NCBI GenBank assembly: GCA_009761415.1
Contig: QUOL01000003.1
Span: 2,046,001-2,110,000, forward strand
DNA: 64,000 bases
Reading direction: 5' to 3'
Origin: Sarcomyxa edulis
Lineage: Eukaryota; Basidiomycota; Agaricomycetes; Agaricales; Mycenaceae
This document shows, piece after piece, positions 45,000 to 55,756 of this stretch; position 1 is the stretch's first letter; each line of letters begins with the position of its first letter. Made by a program: the position numbers and the translations under genes. The notes under the pieces were generated by a model that saw nothing but the letters and a program-made list of their open reading frames with translations, searched no databases and had not been told where the DNA came from.

Positions 45000-47900
45000 A
45001 TGATGGACAGTCCAGTCCATTCACTCTCCATTCCCCGACTCAGACTTTCTAGGCAGTCGTTTTCTAATCCTTATCTTAATGGTGGCCTGGAAAACCACCA
45101 AGTGGCAGGACCATCGCGTCGTTCAGATCCACATCTTGTAGACCTCAACAGCGACACCGACCAAGACGAACAACCTACTCCGAAAATGTCCTCGGCTACA
45201 CCTATACTCTCCGCCGATACTCCTGCTGCTCGTCTCAGAGCTCTTTTATCTCGCGTACCCAATTCCTCCTCTAGAGCTCCACCTACCCCAGCGCCCGTCT
45301 CTTCTTCCGAAATCGACTCCGATTTCGATGCACCACAGTCTGGCTCTGCCACACCTAGCATGGCTCGCGAAAGTCTCAAAGATCTCTTTTCACGCGCCCT
45401 ACGTGATCCAGGAGATACTCCACAGAAAGGACGACCAAGACGGAATAGCATCGACACTAGTGAAGTCGAGGCTAGTCCCAGGGTGGAAAAGGAGAGGGCA
45501 AACCACAAAGGCAAACGGAGAAGCCTAAGTGATGACGAACTGGAGCTTCCATCCAGTACGCAGCCATCTCTACTATCATTTGATCATCTAATTCATCGTT
45601 TCACAGAGTCGTCGCGATCTGAAGCATCCTTCAAGTCTTCCCAAGCGTCTACTTTCGATAATCTCCGCGCACGACTTACGAACTCTCATGCCCCACTCAA
45701 GAACCAGCCACCCCCCTCCTCTCCTTTCCAACGTATGTCGTTCCCTGTCCCAGTATGGTCTCATTTTCTAACATGATTTATCTAGTCCACTCCGAATCCG
45801 AGCCCGACGTTCCTGCAGACAGCAGTACCGATACTGCCACATTTTTGCGGGGTTTGAACTCTTCACAAGCGATACCTCCTGTAGCGACTAGCACCCCCCA
45901 GCGGTCGCTGCAGATGTCCACCATGTCTCAGTTTCAATCTAGTGCGTTGTACTTGTCTGCTATATAACATCAAGGCTTATCGATGATGCCTAGATCTACT
46001 CGAACAAGACTCTGAAATGCAAATGGCGATGAAGGAGCTCGAAAGTTATGATCATGAAGGCGAATCAGGTCCAAATCGTCGTCCGCGTGAGTCTTGTCCA
46101 ATGAACAATACCGACTCTACTCAACTTTGAAATCATGTTTCTTTCCTAGTGCCGTTTCCTACCGCTCGCACGTCGAATGCTCAATCGACTCCGGGACGCT
46201 CCCACCCAAATGTCTCACAGAATAAGACCCACTCGTATGACAAGACACAACTAGCACGACAAGGCAGTAAAGATTTGACGCCGCCTTGTGAGTATTTTGA
46301 CATGCATCTTCTCATTGACAATAGAATCGATGACTTGTGACTTTAGCTTCCGGAACAAGCTCTTCTTTGTCTGGTGCAGAATGTATGTGGTCAAGTGGTG
46401 TCCTATACTGATCGATACTCAGCTTACCTATCGTCACAGATCGAGAGCGTCGAAATGACGAACAACAAGAGCGCATCCGTGAACGGGAACGCGAATGGAA
46501 TAAGCGTAGCCCCAAAACCAATGGCCGTACAGGAATTCCGGAAGTTCGTCTTCGACACTCATTCGGAAGTGCATCGCCTGTAGCTCCTTCTCCCGGAAAC
46601 TTAAATGGGAACGGGACTGGGAACGGTATGTTGTCGAGGAAAGAAAGTATAACATCCATGCGGAGCTTTGACGATGACATGTCTTCGCGTGCTAGTTCAT
46701 TTGGATCTCAGGCAGAATGTAAGCCGATCTGCATTCAACATTATCTTGATAGTATCTAATTTTTTTCTCGCTAGATCGAGAACGTATCAATGAACTGGAG
46801 CGGGAACGCATCATCGAGCGAGAGCGAGAATGGAATAAGAGGCTCGTCAAAGCGGCTCGTCCTTCATCAAGCCTCAGTATACATTCCACTTCTGAACGTA
46901 CACGTACACTCAGTTATCCCAACCAGCCTGAGTCACCGCACGCACTTTTGTCACCGGACCATCATAGGCTTCGAAAGCAGCCATCTTTCACGTCGTCCAG
47001 GTCGAGTTCGCGCAACAGTTCGCTGGCTCTCGAAGACGAGTTGCCAGTAGAGATCGTACTGGAAAGGGAGCGGAACTGGAATGCTCCTAGGCCCAGGTGG
47101 CACCGACAGCCGAGCCATGGGCACAGTAACTCTCTCTCCCCCATGCCCTCTTCTCCTACTGGATCGGCGTCTTCTCATACATCTCCTCTTTCGAACGGCA
47201 GAGTTCGCTCAGTGAGTCTTCGGGCCCCTGCTACAGCGAAAGGCGAGTCTCCAGTCCATCATGATCGACTCGGAAGTTCGCCATCAGGACTACCTAATGG
47301 AAACAATACACTCAGAGCTAAGGTGTCTCCTCCTCGTCACGGCATTTCATCGAGTTCGCCTATTCCCCATCCTGAATTGCGCAGACCTGCTAGTTATGCT
47401 GGACAATCACATTCTCAGATGGAGTCATCTCCCCATTCACCGATCGGACAGCAATTCAGTAACAAAGATCTGTCGACTAGATTGCCAACCCCCACGTCGA
47501 CTTCTAGACTTTCCTATCATTTCCCGCGTAGCCATCCGCCTTTGTCACCTATTGAACTCGATAAAGAGCCCATGGACCGGTCTGCGATACCTCGCCGAAT
47601 TCCATCTTCTCCTACCCAAGGCTCAAGACCCCCTAGTCGAGCTTCAGGATCTTTCAGGATAAGTCACATTCCAGTGCGCGCTTCGCCTAAGAAGGTGTTG
47701 CCTGGGTCCACCCCGAGCAAGGATAGTCCAGAAGGAACCATCAAAGGTCGTAAGAGGGGGGCAAGTACGTCTATTGATGCAATTGAAAGAACGTTGCCAC
47801 GCATTGAGGTCGAATCGGATGCATCTCCCGTCGAGGATGTTCGCCATGACGAGCTGATTTCTGGTACGTTTGTAGATATAAATTTCTGCAACTTCATCTG

Positions 47901-49789
47901 ATACACTCTGATTGCAGAAACGGACGAAGAATCTCTGCCACAAGAAAGCACTCCTACTATCCGAACTGTCCTCCCACCTGCCGTTGATAATACGATACAT
48001 CACGTTCCTACTTCGCGGTCTCCATCTCCACGCGTCATATCAAGGCTATCATCAGCCAACAACGACGAAGCTAGGCTCCAGAAGGTCTTGGCTTCTCCCC
48101 CCGCTGTAGTTCAAGCATTGTCTCCTCCTCCATCACCACCGTCAGATGTATCATCTGCCAACACTCATGTTGAGCCAGCTAGTTCCGTGTTGTCTACTCC
48201 TCCCAGAAGATCGTCTTTCAGCTCCTCCAGGGTTGAATTCCAAACTCCGTCTCCACCAAAAGGACTCCCAGAACTTCCTGGACCACCTTCATCGTCTGAA
48301 GATGATGAGCGAGTGATGGAACGAACCCCGCTTCGATACAACGACCTTGGATCCTCTGATTTGACAGCTATGAAGACGCCTAAACCACCAGGGGCTTGGA
48401 CTTCGACTCCTACCCCAGCTCGGCCTACTGGTCGTGAGGCGCATCCTAGAGCCCAAGCTTTGTCTGAGGAATCTGATGACTCCCGGTATGACAGCGGCCT
48501 CGCTACACCTGTTGCATCATTATCACGAGCAACGGCAATGTCCCTGCAGACTCCTGCACCTCCTGGTGCGTGGCTAGCCACACCAGCCCCGAGGAAGAGT
48601 ATCCTCAAGGTCCGCTTTGATACCGAATCATCGGCCCCTGGACATTCTATAGCTGAGAGCGCGGTTGGAGCTTCGAATAACTCGTCTAGTAATCCTGAAG
48701 CATTAACTGCCTCCCGAAACATGAACGGGAGTGCAAAGCCAAGTCCTCTGGCTGTGAGTGTAGATAACAATGATTATCGACCCAGGACACCGACGCCGAC
48801 GCCGACTACACCTGTGCCTGCCTCTGTCTCTCCTCGAAGGCATCGCAAATCACCGAGTATACGGGTTGTCGATGCGTTCGGTCGGGAGACGTTCCCTGAA
48901 GAACACAGCATTGACAAGGTCCAGAAAGGTCCGAATACTTCTGATGCCGCTTCGAAAAGCATAATCAGGATTGTTGATGCAATGGGACGTGAAGTGACAG
49001 AAACAGTTGAGCCCAGTGACTACAGTCAAACTGACGAGGACAGTGTACCGTTGGAACATAATGAAGCTTTGACGCGGGTCCGAAGAGGACTGGCTGACCT
49101 AGCAGAGGGCCTCAGTGACATGGATAAGTCGGGAGATCAGACGAAAATCGATCAAGGACGGCTTGACGAACTTGACGATGTCTCAAGAGTGGCGCGAGAA
49201 ACTAGAACCAAGCTTTCGCAGACCTTGCAAATGGCTCAGAATAGCGAAGATAATCTTCGTAGCAAATTTGGTTCCTTACGCGCAAGTATGAAGAAGAGCA
49301 AGTTCTTGGTGAGTGGAATCACATGTTGACATCTTCCCTGCCACTGACAATGTTCTTGTTCAGCCTTCTGTCACCATCGATCATCGGTCGTGGGCGAACG
49401 CCTGGGTTTTGTGGGGCCTCATTTTTCTTCAACTCTTCCTTGTCCTTGTTATGTATCGGTACGCCGCATGCATGTTTATTCCCCCTATATGAAATTCACA
49501 CTTATATTGTTGTAGGTTCTCGGTTACCCGAGCACGACAGATGTTCTTAACGACATACTACGACCCATTTTATCCCGATCTACATCTATATCCCACAAAA
49601 CCGGAAACCTCTCAACATACGATATCTATATTCTCGATTGCAGAAACCCTACAGCGTGACGGCTGGCGTGCAGTCACTGGGGTCATCTGGAATAATTGCG
49701 CAGCTATGGTCGCTGATGCACAGAAATGGGCTTGGGATACATGGGGCTACGATGAGCTCCAACGACATGTACCCTGGCCCCCGACTTGA
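45000..49789 (+). CDS. Large disordered/coiled-coil protein with single C-terminal membrane segment (KASH-like)
   Basis: I cannot name a family. The ATG at 45000 (MMDSPVHSLSIPRLRLSRQS) is chosen over an in-frame ATG at 44922. Most of the roughly 1300 residues are Ser/Pro/Arg-rich and look disordered. Ordered elements: SLKDLFSRALRD, short Glu/Arg-rich helices repeated three times (REREWNKR twice, ERERNWNAP), two TPxPPGAWxxTPxP motifs, two copies of (V/I)VDAxGRE, and a heptad-like helix (GLADLAEGLSDM to LGSLRASMKKSK). Near the C-terminus is one hydrophobic segment (WANAWVLWGLIFLQLFLVLV, about 49386-49450) followed by a tail of about 90 residues (YYDPFYPDLHLYPTKPE) ending HVPWPPT. A large cytosolic coiled-coil part, single near-terminal membrane segment and Pro-Pro-Thr end together resemble KASH proteins of the outer nuclear membrane; this is inference. 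About eight short introns. Confidence 0.6.
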
Positions 49790-50721
49790 TAGACTTTGTG
49801 GTATTTATTTATTATGTTCTCGTGGCCAAGGCGTGCCTTCTAGTTCCCCGTGTTTTTATTATTCTCCTTCGCTGGCTTTGTAACAAGTGTCAAAAACAAT
49901 ACAGTATTACCCTTTGGATTCTATTCCAGGATTATCCTCTTCCTACTCCCTGGCTGATGAATGAAGTCGTTTCCGTTCCTCTAGCTTTATGAGGCGGGCC
50001 GCCACGAGGCTGTTGCGGTTTGTCCATAGGCTGTCGTCATGCATAACACTAACGATCTACATCAGATTATCAGGTACAGACATATGCTCTCACTTCGGTC
50101 ACTCAGCCATCTGAACCGAAATTCCCACCTCTGTCGGTTCCTTTGACAACCCTGGCAGTTTGCTGGCAGCCTTGAAGGATTCTATCACACTTCGCTCCAC
50201 CCTCTTATGGTTGAGTGACTTCAATGTACACCTCTGGTGATGAAAACTGTATAAGCTGATTATATTGGCCATCTAGTGCACTGGGGTCTCTATTGCTCAA
50301 TGCTTGCACGACATAATGCGTTGCATTCTCAGACATGCAAGAGAACGACCATGGTCATGGCCAAGCCGCTCCTTGTTCCGATATTGCTCGGATGTTCTAA
50401 AGAGAAGACGTGTGAGATATGTTTCTTTGACAACCCGGTATTATGAGTGCCTTATCACGGCCGTTCGAAGGTCGCGTTCCATTATCGCTTCTCCGAAATT
50501 GCGGCGGAGGACGCGTATAAAAGGGACTCGCGTTTTCCTCTTTCTTCTCCAGCAGCTTCATTGAACTCACTCGTCTTGACGGCGGCCATCTTTCTTTTTT
50601 CCTCCAGTCTTTCTTTTCAGAGCCCACTTAGTTCATTTCATTTCATTCCAACAGCCAGCCTCTGTTCCACCCCAGCCAGCCTGTTTCATTTGCCCCTTTT
50701 TTGAACAACTTCTTCAAAGCA
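49790..50721. other. Intergenic region and promoter
   Basis: The proximal part carries TATAAAAG (50516) followed by a C/T-rich leader of about 200 bases (tracts near 50587-50660) typical of highly expressed fungal genes. No gene is supported upstream. Confidence 0.5.
50516..50523 (+). promoter_or_regulatory. TATA box of the helical secreted-protein gene
   Basis: TATAAAAG about 206 bases upstream of ATG 50722, followed by a long pyrimidine-rich leader. Confidence 0.5.
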
Positions 50722-51564
50722 ATGGCCCGTTTCGCTTTCCTCGCTCTCCTTGCTCCCGTCCTCGCTAGCTTCGTCGCTGCTGCACCTGTCCCTGCGTACA
50801 CTGCTTTGACTCGTCGCGCTGCTTTCGTCTTGCAAGAGTAAGCATTACACTTTGACCTTGTCTTCTCCTCATTGTTCACTGACGCTCTCCCAATTAGCTA
50901 TGCTGACTTCCAGATCTCGGATGGCGTCGCTGGAAACGCTCAAGCTGAGGCAAACGCTGTCTTCGTTGGTCAGTCACCAGGGAAAGACGCGTGTTTGCCG
51001 TACTAAGCATCATTCAATCGCTTTAGATCCTTTCGACGGTGTAGACTTGTCGACCGTTGACTCGGACACTCTGGATGCTATCAACACCATGCGTGAGGCC
51101 GCAGAATCCGCGGAAACCGATCAATTCAACCCCGCTATTGAGGCTGCCTCTGGCGCCGCTGGTCAGTGTCTTGATGTTCTTGACTTGATTTTGTAACTGT
51201 CGTGCTAACAAGCAGTCTCTATGCTTACAGCCGATGCGCTCCAGGTTGGAAAGATCAAGAACAAGGTGTTGAAGCTCACTGGTGAAGTCCAGGCCATCAA
51301 CATCAAGGTTTGTCTTTTCTGTATCACATGTAGGTTCAGGGCTTGACTGACTTGCCCTTCTTTCTAGATCGCCATTGCACAGGCAGCTGGAAAGAGCACC
51401 TCATCTCTCACGAAGTCGCTCGCCGCGGAACAGTAAGTTTTCTGATATCTATCATAGTCGGTGCTTTTCTGACTATGCGGTCATCAATTTGTAGGAAAAA
51501 GCTGACAACCAACATTGCCACCGATGTTAAGAGTGCTGGAGCCACCTCCCAGGGGGTCGTATAA
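50722..51564 (+). CDS. Small helical secreted protein
   Basis: The ATG at 50722 gives a strong signal peptide (MARFAFLALLAPVLASFVAA, then APVP) and a dibasic site (TRR) that may be a processing point. The mature chain of about 140 residues has no cysteine and is Ala/Lys/Asp-rich: YADFQISDGVAGNAQAEANA, FDGVDLSTVDSDTLDAINT, REAAESAETDQFNPAIEAAS, ALQVGKIKNKVLKLTGEVQA, KIAIAQAAGKSTSSLTKSL, QKKLTTNIATDVKSAGA, ending SQGVV. It looks like an all-helical extracellular protein. It resembles small secreted proteins often seen in Agaricomycetes, somewhat like hydrophobic-surface-binding proteins, but I cannot assign a domain. Introns at about 50838-50898, 50968-51026, 51161-51231, 51309-51367 and 51433-51494. 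Leader and TATA box suggest high expression. Confidence 0.75.
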
Positions 51565-52668
51565 AACTCTTTTCTCTCATTTTACTGGTAGATGTTGGTG
51601 TTGTTCTTTTATATTCTTGTCTTGTGTACTATGTCTCGGGATTGCAATAGAAAACTGAACTGCTCGGGGAAAAACAACGAATGACTGATTGTGATTCGAG
51701 TTTTGTCGGTCATTACCTGCGTGATCCCGCGGCAATCCTTTTGTCCTTCATGAGGGAAGCGAACAAGCTAGACGATACTAAGAATACTTACCAGACTGAC
51801 GCACGGTGTCGTCTGACACGACTAATCCCTGAACCAACAGGTTGATGATATGCGGGTGGCACTGGCTTTCCGGAAGCCACCCACGAGAAGTGACGGAACG
51901 CCGGTCCTACGCTAGAACCAGCTGGAGTAGAGGTTAACTCGATCGTGGGCCGGGAGTATTCCCTAGCTAACAGACTGCCCTTTTTGACCTGGATTCTTTT
52001 CAAAGGGAGAAACGAGAGAGACCGAACAGGTCTTCGTATTTTACGAGATGAGAGCATGAGCAGCTTCTCTGAGTCGTATAACACCGAATTCATAACCGAC
52101 GTCAAAACTTTGTCGTACGGTTCCTGAACATCGAGCTTGAAATCTGCAACTTCGTGGCTGATAGGCACAGAGAAGGGGCCCTCAAACGTTCGGCTCCGAA
52201 GCCAGAGGCGGGAGAAGGAAGTTGAGAGCCTGGTCTCGAATAAAGACAGTCGGCTCGTCACCATTATACCTCATTATACCGAGATAGAAAGAACGACATC
52301 ATGACGTTCAATGTCGGTCGACGCCACCTGATTCGACCATGGAGGGTGAGTTGGGTCTTTTGTTGACTTGTTTCGCTCTGGCTCGTCGTGATCGGTGCTT
52401 ATCGATACGCCATATCACAGACAGAATCAAGACAAGAGTATCTGCAGTCAAACCACTTCATTGAGTAGAATAACGCAGAGCACATAACAGAGATCAAGAA
52501 AAAGAGAAAGATGAGCAAAAAGAGATAATTTGATAGAAATGAACTTATTTATGACTTGGTCCACCAACAACGTTGACATCGAGAATCAAGAATTAGAAAT
52601 TGACCCACACCAGTTCCCAATACGCCCCCCACACACGTCCTATTCATCCAAATTGTCCCAGGGCCAAA
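51565..52668. other. Intergenic region with an unassigned 158-codon open frame
   Basis: A minus-strand ATG frame at 51788-52264 (MVTSRLSLFETRLSTSFSRL ... REYSRPTIELTSTPAGSSVG) has no recognisable motif and no introns, unlike every other gene here; it may be chance or a gene remnant. The rest shows nothing. Confidence 0.4.
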
Positions 52669-53703
52669 TTAAATCTCCATTCCAACGAGGACAAAGGAGG
52701 AATCGACCTGGAAGGGAGGTTTCGTGACGACGGTGCCACCGACGTACATGAGCGAGTGCAATATTTTGCCGAGGGAGGGAGAGGATCTTTCGAGGGCAAT
52801 GACGAGGTTGGTGCATTGAAGGCTTTCATCAGCCAAGTCCAACAGGGCGACGACGCTAGAATGATAGATAAGAGGGATGTTTAGCAAGATAAGATAGATA
52901 GGGGAATATTTTGTACCTTTCTCGGAGGCTGACGGATTGTGCACTCTTACCGTCAACGTACAAAGTCTTCGGTTTTCCGGGAAGCTCGAGGACGACTCCA
53001 TCGAAAGCGGTACCCATGTTTGGAGCGGAGATGGAGACACTTTTAGCGTAGGGAAGTGCACTTAGTCCCTGATGAGGGAATAGAGTCATGAGAAAGTCGA
53101 GTGCGTCCTTCTTGCCTTTAGCGCTGATGACGGTGTTTCCATCGATGCCATCGTCTGGGGTGAGAGGAGGGGTAGAGAGGTCCTCGTGAGTAGCGCTGAA
53201 TCGACCCGGTATAGGCCTAGGGGAGGTGGCGGTGGTGGTAGCATGGGATTGAATATTCTTGCGAGGGTAGATAAGAGAGTCGGGGAAGTAATTTGGTTCA
53301 GGGGAAGAGCTTTCTGAAGAGGAAGAGGTGGAGTAAATAGACGCCGGGCTGCCTGTCACACAGTCCGACGACCCTCTGTCGGGAGGGCATTTTGGCTTAG
53401 GCGCGTCAAAAGCGCCACTGATGGAGATAAGTAAACAACGAGGAGAGGAAGATGGCAAAATGGACTCACCCCGGGCCCTCCAGAGAAGGTAGTGGAGTAG
53501 TAGTACATATCACCTGTGCCCTGTAATTGGCACACGGCTAGGACACTTGGCTCTGCGTCGGTGTAGAAAGCCCCATCTCCAACGGTTTGACGACCGTTGC
53601 TGCAAACAAAGTGAGAAGATGGCAAAGTGAATTTAGGGGGTACATACGTGGGGCACAGACTAGACTTCTGTTTTGTGAAATTGGACATGGTATTCAACGA
53701 CAT
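52669..53703 (-). CDS. Ornithine decarboxylase antizyme (needs +1 frameshift)
   Basis: Antizyme binds ornithine decarboxylase, blocks it and sends it to the proteasome; its synthesis is controlled by polyamine-stimulated +1 frameshifting. ORF1 starts at ATG 53703 (MSLNTMSNFTKQKSSLCP), splices over an intron near 53600-53645, and runs through NGRQTVGDGAFYTDAEPS, YYYSTTFSGGPG, and after a second intron (about 53418-53470) only W-R-F before TGA at 53406-53408. The +1 frame continues DAPKPKCPPDRGSSDCVTGS, a long Ser/Pro-rich linker, KGKKDALDFLMTLFPHQGLS, PNMGTAFDGVVLELPGKPKT, LYVDGKSAQSVSLRE, and after a third intron VVALLDLADESLQC, NLVIALERSSPSLGKILHSL, MYVGGTVVTKPPFQV, ending VLVGMEI. The last exon is the antizyme core alpha/beta fold. 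ORF1 of about 66 codons is a normal length. No other donor or acceptor restores the frame. Confidence 0.85.
53406..53411 (-). promoter_or_regulatory. Programmed +1 ribosomal frameshift site TTT-TGA-C
   Basis: On the minus strand ORF1 reads TGG CGC TTT TGA, with C after the stop. Skipping the first T of TGA gives GAC GCG CCT, which is exactly the ORF2 frame. UUU-UGA is one of the known antizyme shift contexts. The stop is followed by C, a weak-termination context. Nearby GC-rich sequence could form a stimulator, but I did not fold it. Confidence 0.8.
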
Positions 53704-54536
53704 AAGCTGCCAACTTGATAAAGGTTGTGGTGGTAATCTGTAAAGAGGATGAGTGCTGCGCTAAGATAGCTGTGGTGACTCGACGTACTTGGTGATTTGA
53801 GGCTAGAGCGAGATGAAAGTACGGGAAAAAGAATTTCAGAGCACGAAAGTCCGATGCAATCGATGAGTCAGCACTGTGGCTGAACAATCCTGTTTGTCAA
53901 GGCTGTGCGCACCAAGCAATCGGGCCCCACGTTCGTCCATCCTTGTCGCTTCATGGGATATATCTACCGTGTATACTTACATCGCCTGAGTGCACTAGAT
54001 ACCTTTAGCTTCGGCAGATTCAGTGCTGTCAGTTCTCGAGGGAAATTGGCCTCTAGACTGAGTTTCCCGGTTCACCCCAAGTCAACCTAGCGGCAAAGAG
54101 CAATTAAATTTAGGAACGATGATACCACTCTGCCTGGGGAATAATTCTGTGTAACGTAGGACAATGCAGCCCTTTTTATCGGCCAGACCTCAGAAGAGTC
54201 GGGTCGTTCTAAGAGTCTCAAAGGGCCGCCGGAGATTGGCCGAAGAATAACCTAAATAGGCAATCCGGCGGAGAGCCCGTTGCGCCTGATCGACCTCGCT
54301 GTCCCAAAATCCTTGCACCAAGTTGCATACCGTCCCTCCTCAAGACTGTGAGTACTGCTGCCCTTCGTTCGTCCGATCTGTACTCGTAGAAGGCTATCCG
54401 GGTCTCTCATTCCATTTTCCTGCCGAAACACTGGGAGCGCGAGGCTGGATGGCCGAATCTGCTTTCGGATGACCTTGAACTTTTGATCGCTAACTTTTTG
54501 CTTTCTCCCAGTTACCTACCCCCCAGCCAACACATC
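53704..54536. other. Divergent promoter region, antizyme and RPS2
   Basis: About 830 bases. The side near RPS2 contains a pyrimidine-rich stretch (TCCCAGTTACCTACCCCCCAG, 54508 onward), probably the leader. No gene is supported. Confidence 0.5.
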
Positions 54537-55424
54537 ATGGCCGACGCAGCCCCCCGAGGACGTGGAGGATTTGGACGAGGACGAGGAGACAGAGGCAGAG
54601 GCCGCAGAGGGCCCCGTCGCGGAGGACGCAAAGATGAGGAGAAGGAATGGTACGTGCCATTTCATACCCACAGGAGGATTTGAACACATACTTTCCCCCC
54701 AGGATGCCCGTCACCAAACTCGGACGTCTCGTAAAGGACGGCAAAATCAAGTCCATGGAGGAGATCTACCTATTCTCTCTTCCCGTCAAAGAATACCAAA
54801 TCATCGATTTCTTCCTCCCCAAACTCAAGGATGAGGTCATGAAAATCATGCCCGTCCAGAAACAAACGCGTGCCGGACAGCGTACCCGTTTCAAGGCATT
54901 CGTCGCTATCGGTGATTTCGACGGACACGTCGGTCTCGGTGTCAAATGCGCCAAGGAAGTCGCTACCGCCATCCGTGGTGCCATCATCCTTGCCAAACTA
55001 TCCGTCATTCCCGTCCGAAGGGGTTACTGGGGTGCTGCTCTCGGTGAGCCTCACACAGTGCCTTCCAAGGTCAGCGGAAAGGTCGGTTCCGTCATGTGTC
55101 GTCTCATTCCCGCACCAAGAGGAACGGGTATCGTCGCTGCTCCTGCTTCCAAGCGACTACTCCAGCTCGCCGGTATCGAGGATGTCTACACCCAGTCCAA
55201 GGGTTCCACAGCGACCATGGGCAATTTCTTGAAAGCAACCTTTGCTGCCGTACGTGTCATTTGTCATTCGTATCTGTATTGTCGTTCTGACAGATGTCAT
55301 CTAGATCACAAAAACCTACGCCTTCCTCACACCCGATCTATGGCGCGAGATCGCTGTCGACCCTCTGCCATACGATGTGCACAGCGCTCATCTCCAGCTC
55401 GCTGCCAGCAAGAAGGCTTACTAG
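54537..55424 (+). CDS. RPS2: 40S ribosomal protein S2 (uS5)
   Basis: Small-subunit ribosomal protein uS5, essential for decoding fidelity. The ATG at 54537 starts [20 protein letters not shown], the Arg/Gly-rich eukaryotic extension, then [20 protein letters not shown] with an intron (about 54654-54702) splitting the Trp codon. S5 domain marks: [121 protein letters not shown] second intron (about 55251-55304) leads to [13 protein letters not shown] and the C-terminus AASKKAY, TAG at 55422-55424. About 255 residues, the normal length. The introns (about 50 bases) are too short to host a snoRNA. Confidence 0.95.
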
Positions 55425-55756
55425 AGTGGATAGTTGGTTTTCCTGGTCTCTCATGTATCTTTTCTTCTTCCATTGAAATGGTCATCATTCTGTCTCCTTG
55501 GACGGTCGTATCTGTGTGAGTCGATTATGATTTGAGAAACGGTATCGTTGAACTATCGCAATGCCACTGTGGCTGTGCCGCTACAGAAAGGAACGGAGAT
55601 GTCCTCGGGAACGGCTGCACAGTCAAGGTTGTAACGCAGATAACACGACGGTTCATATAGCGCGGGCAAGGTATGCATTTCAAGAATCGTAAATGTGATA
55701 CATTCATTTGGGGACATCTACTACAAGTCGTATGTACAATTCCATTGCCCCAGTCT
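55425..55756. other. Convergent intergenic region
   Basis: It lies between the 3' ends of RPS2 and the ferritin-like gene. It is T-rich just after RPS2, as expected for a 3' UTR. No gene is supported. Confidence 0.5.

Noticed and set aside
45071..45514. Minus-strand 147-codon frame opposite the KASH-like gene.
   Set aside because: It mirrors Ser/Pro-rich codons of the plus-strand gene, which is supported by a chain of compatible exons.
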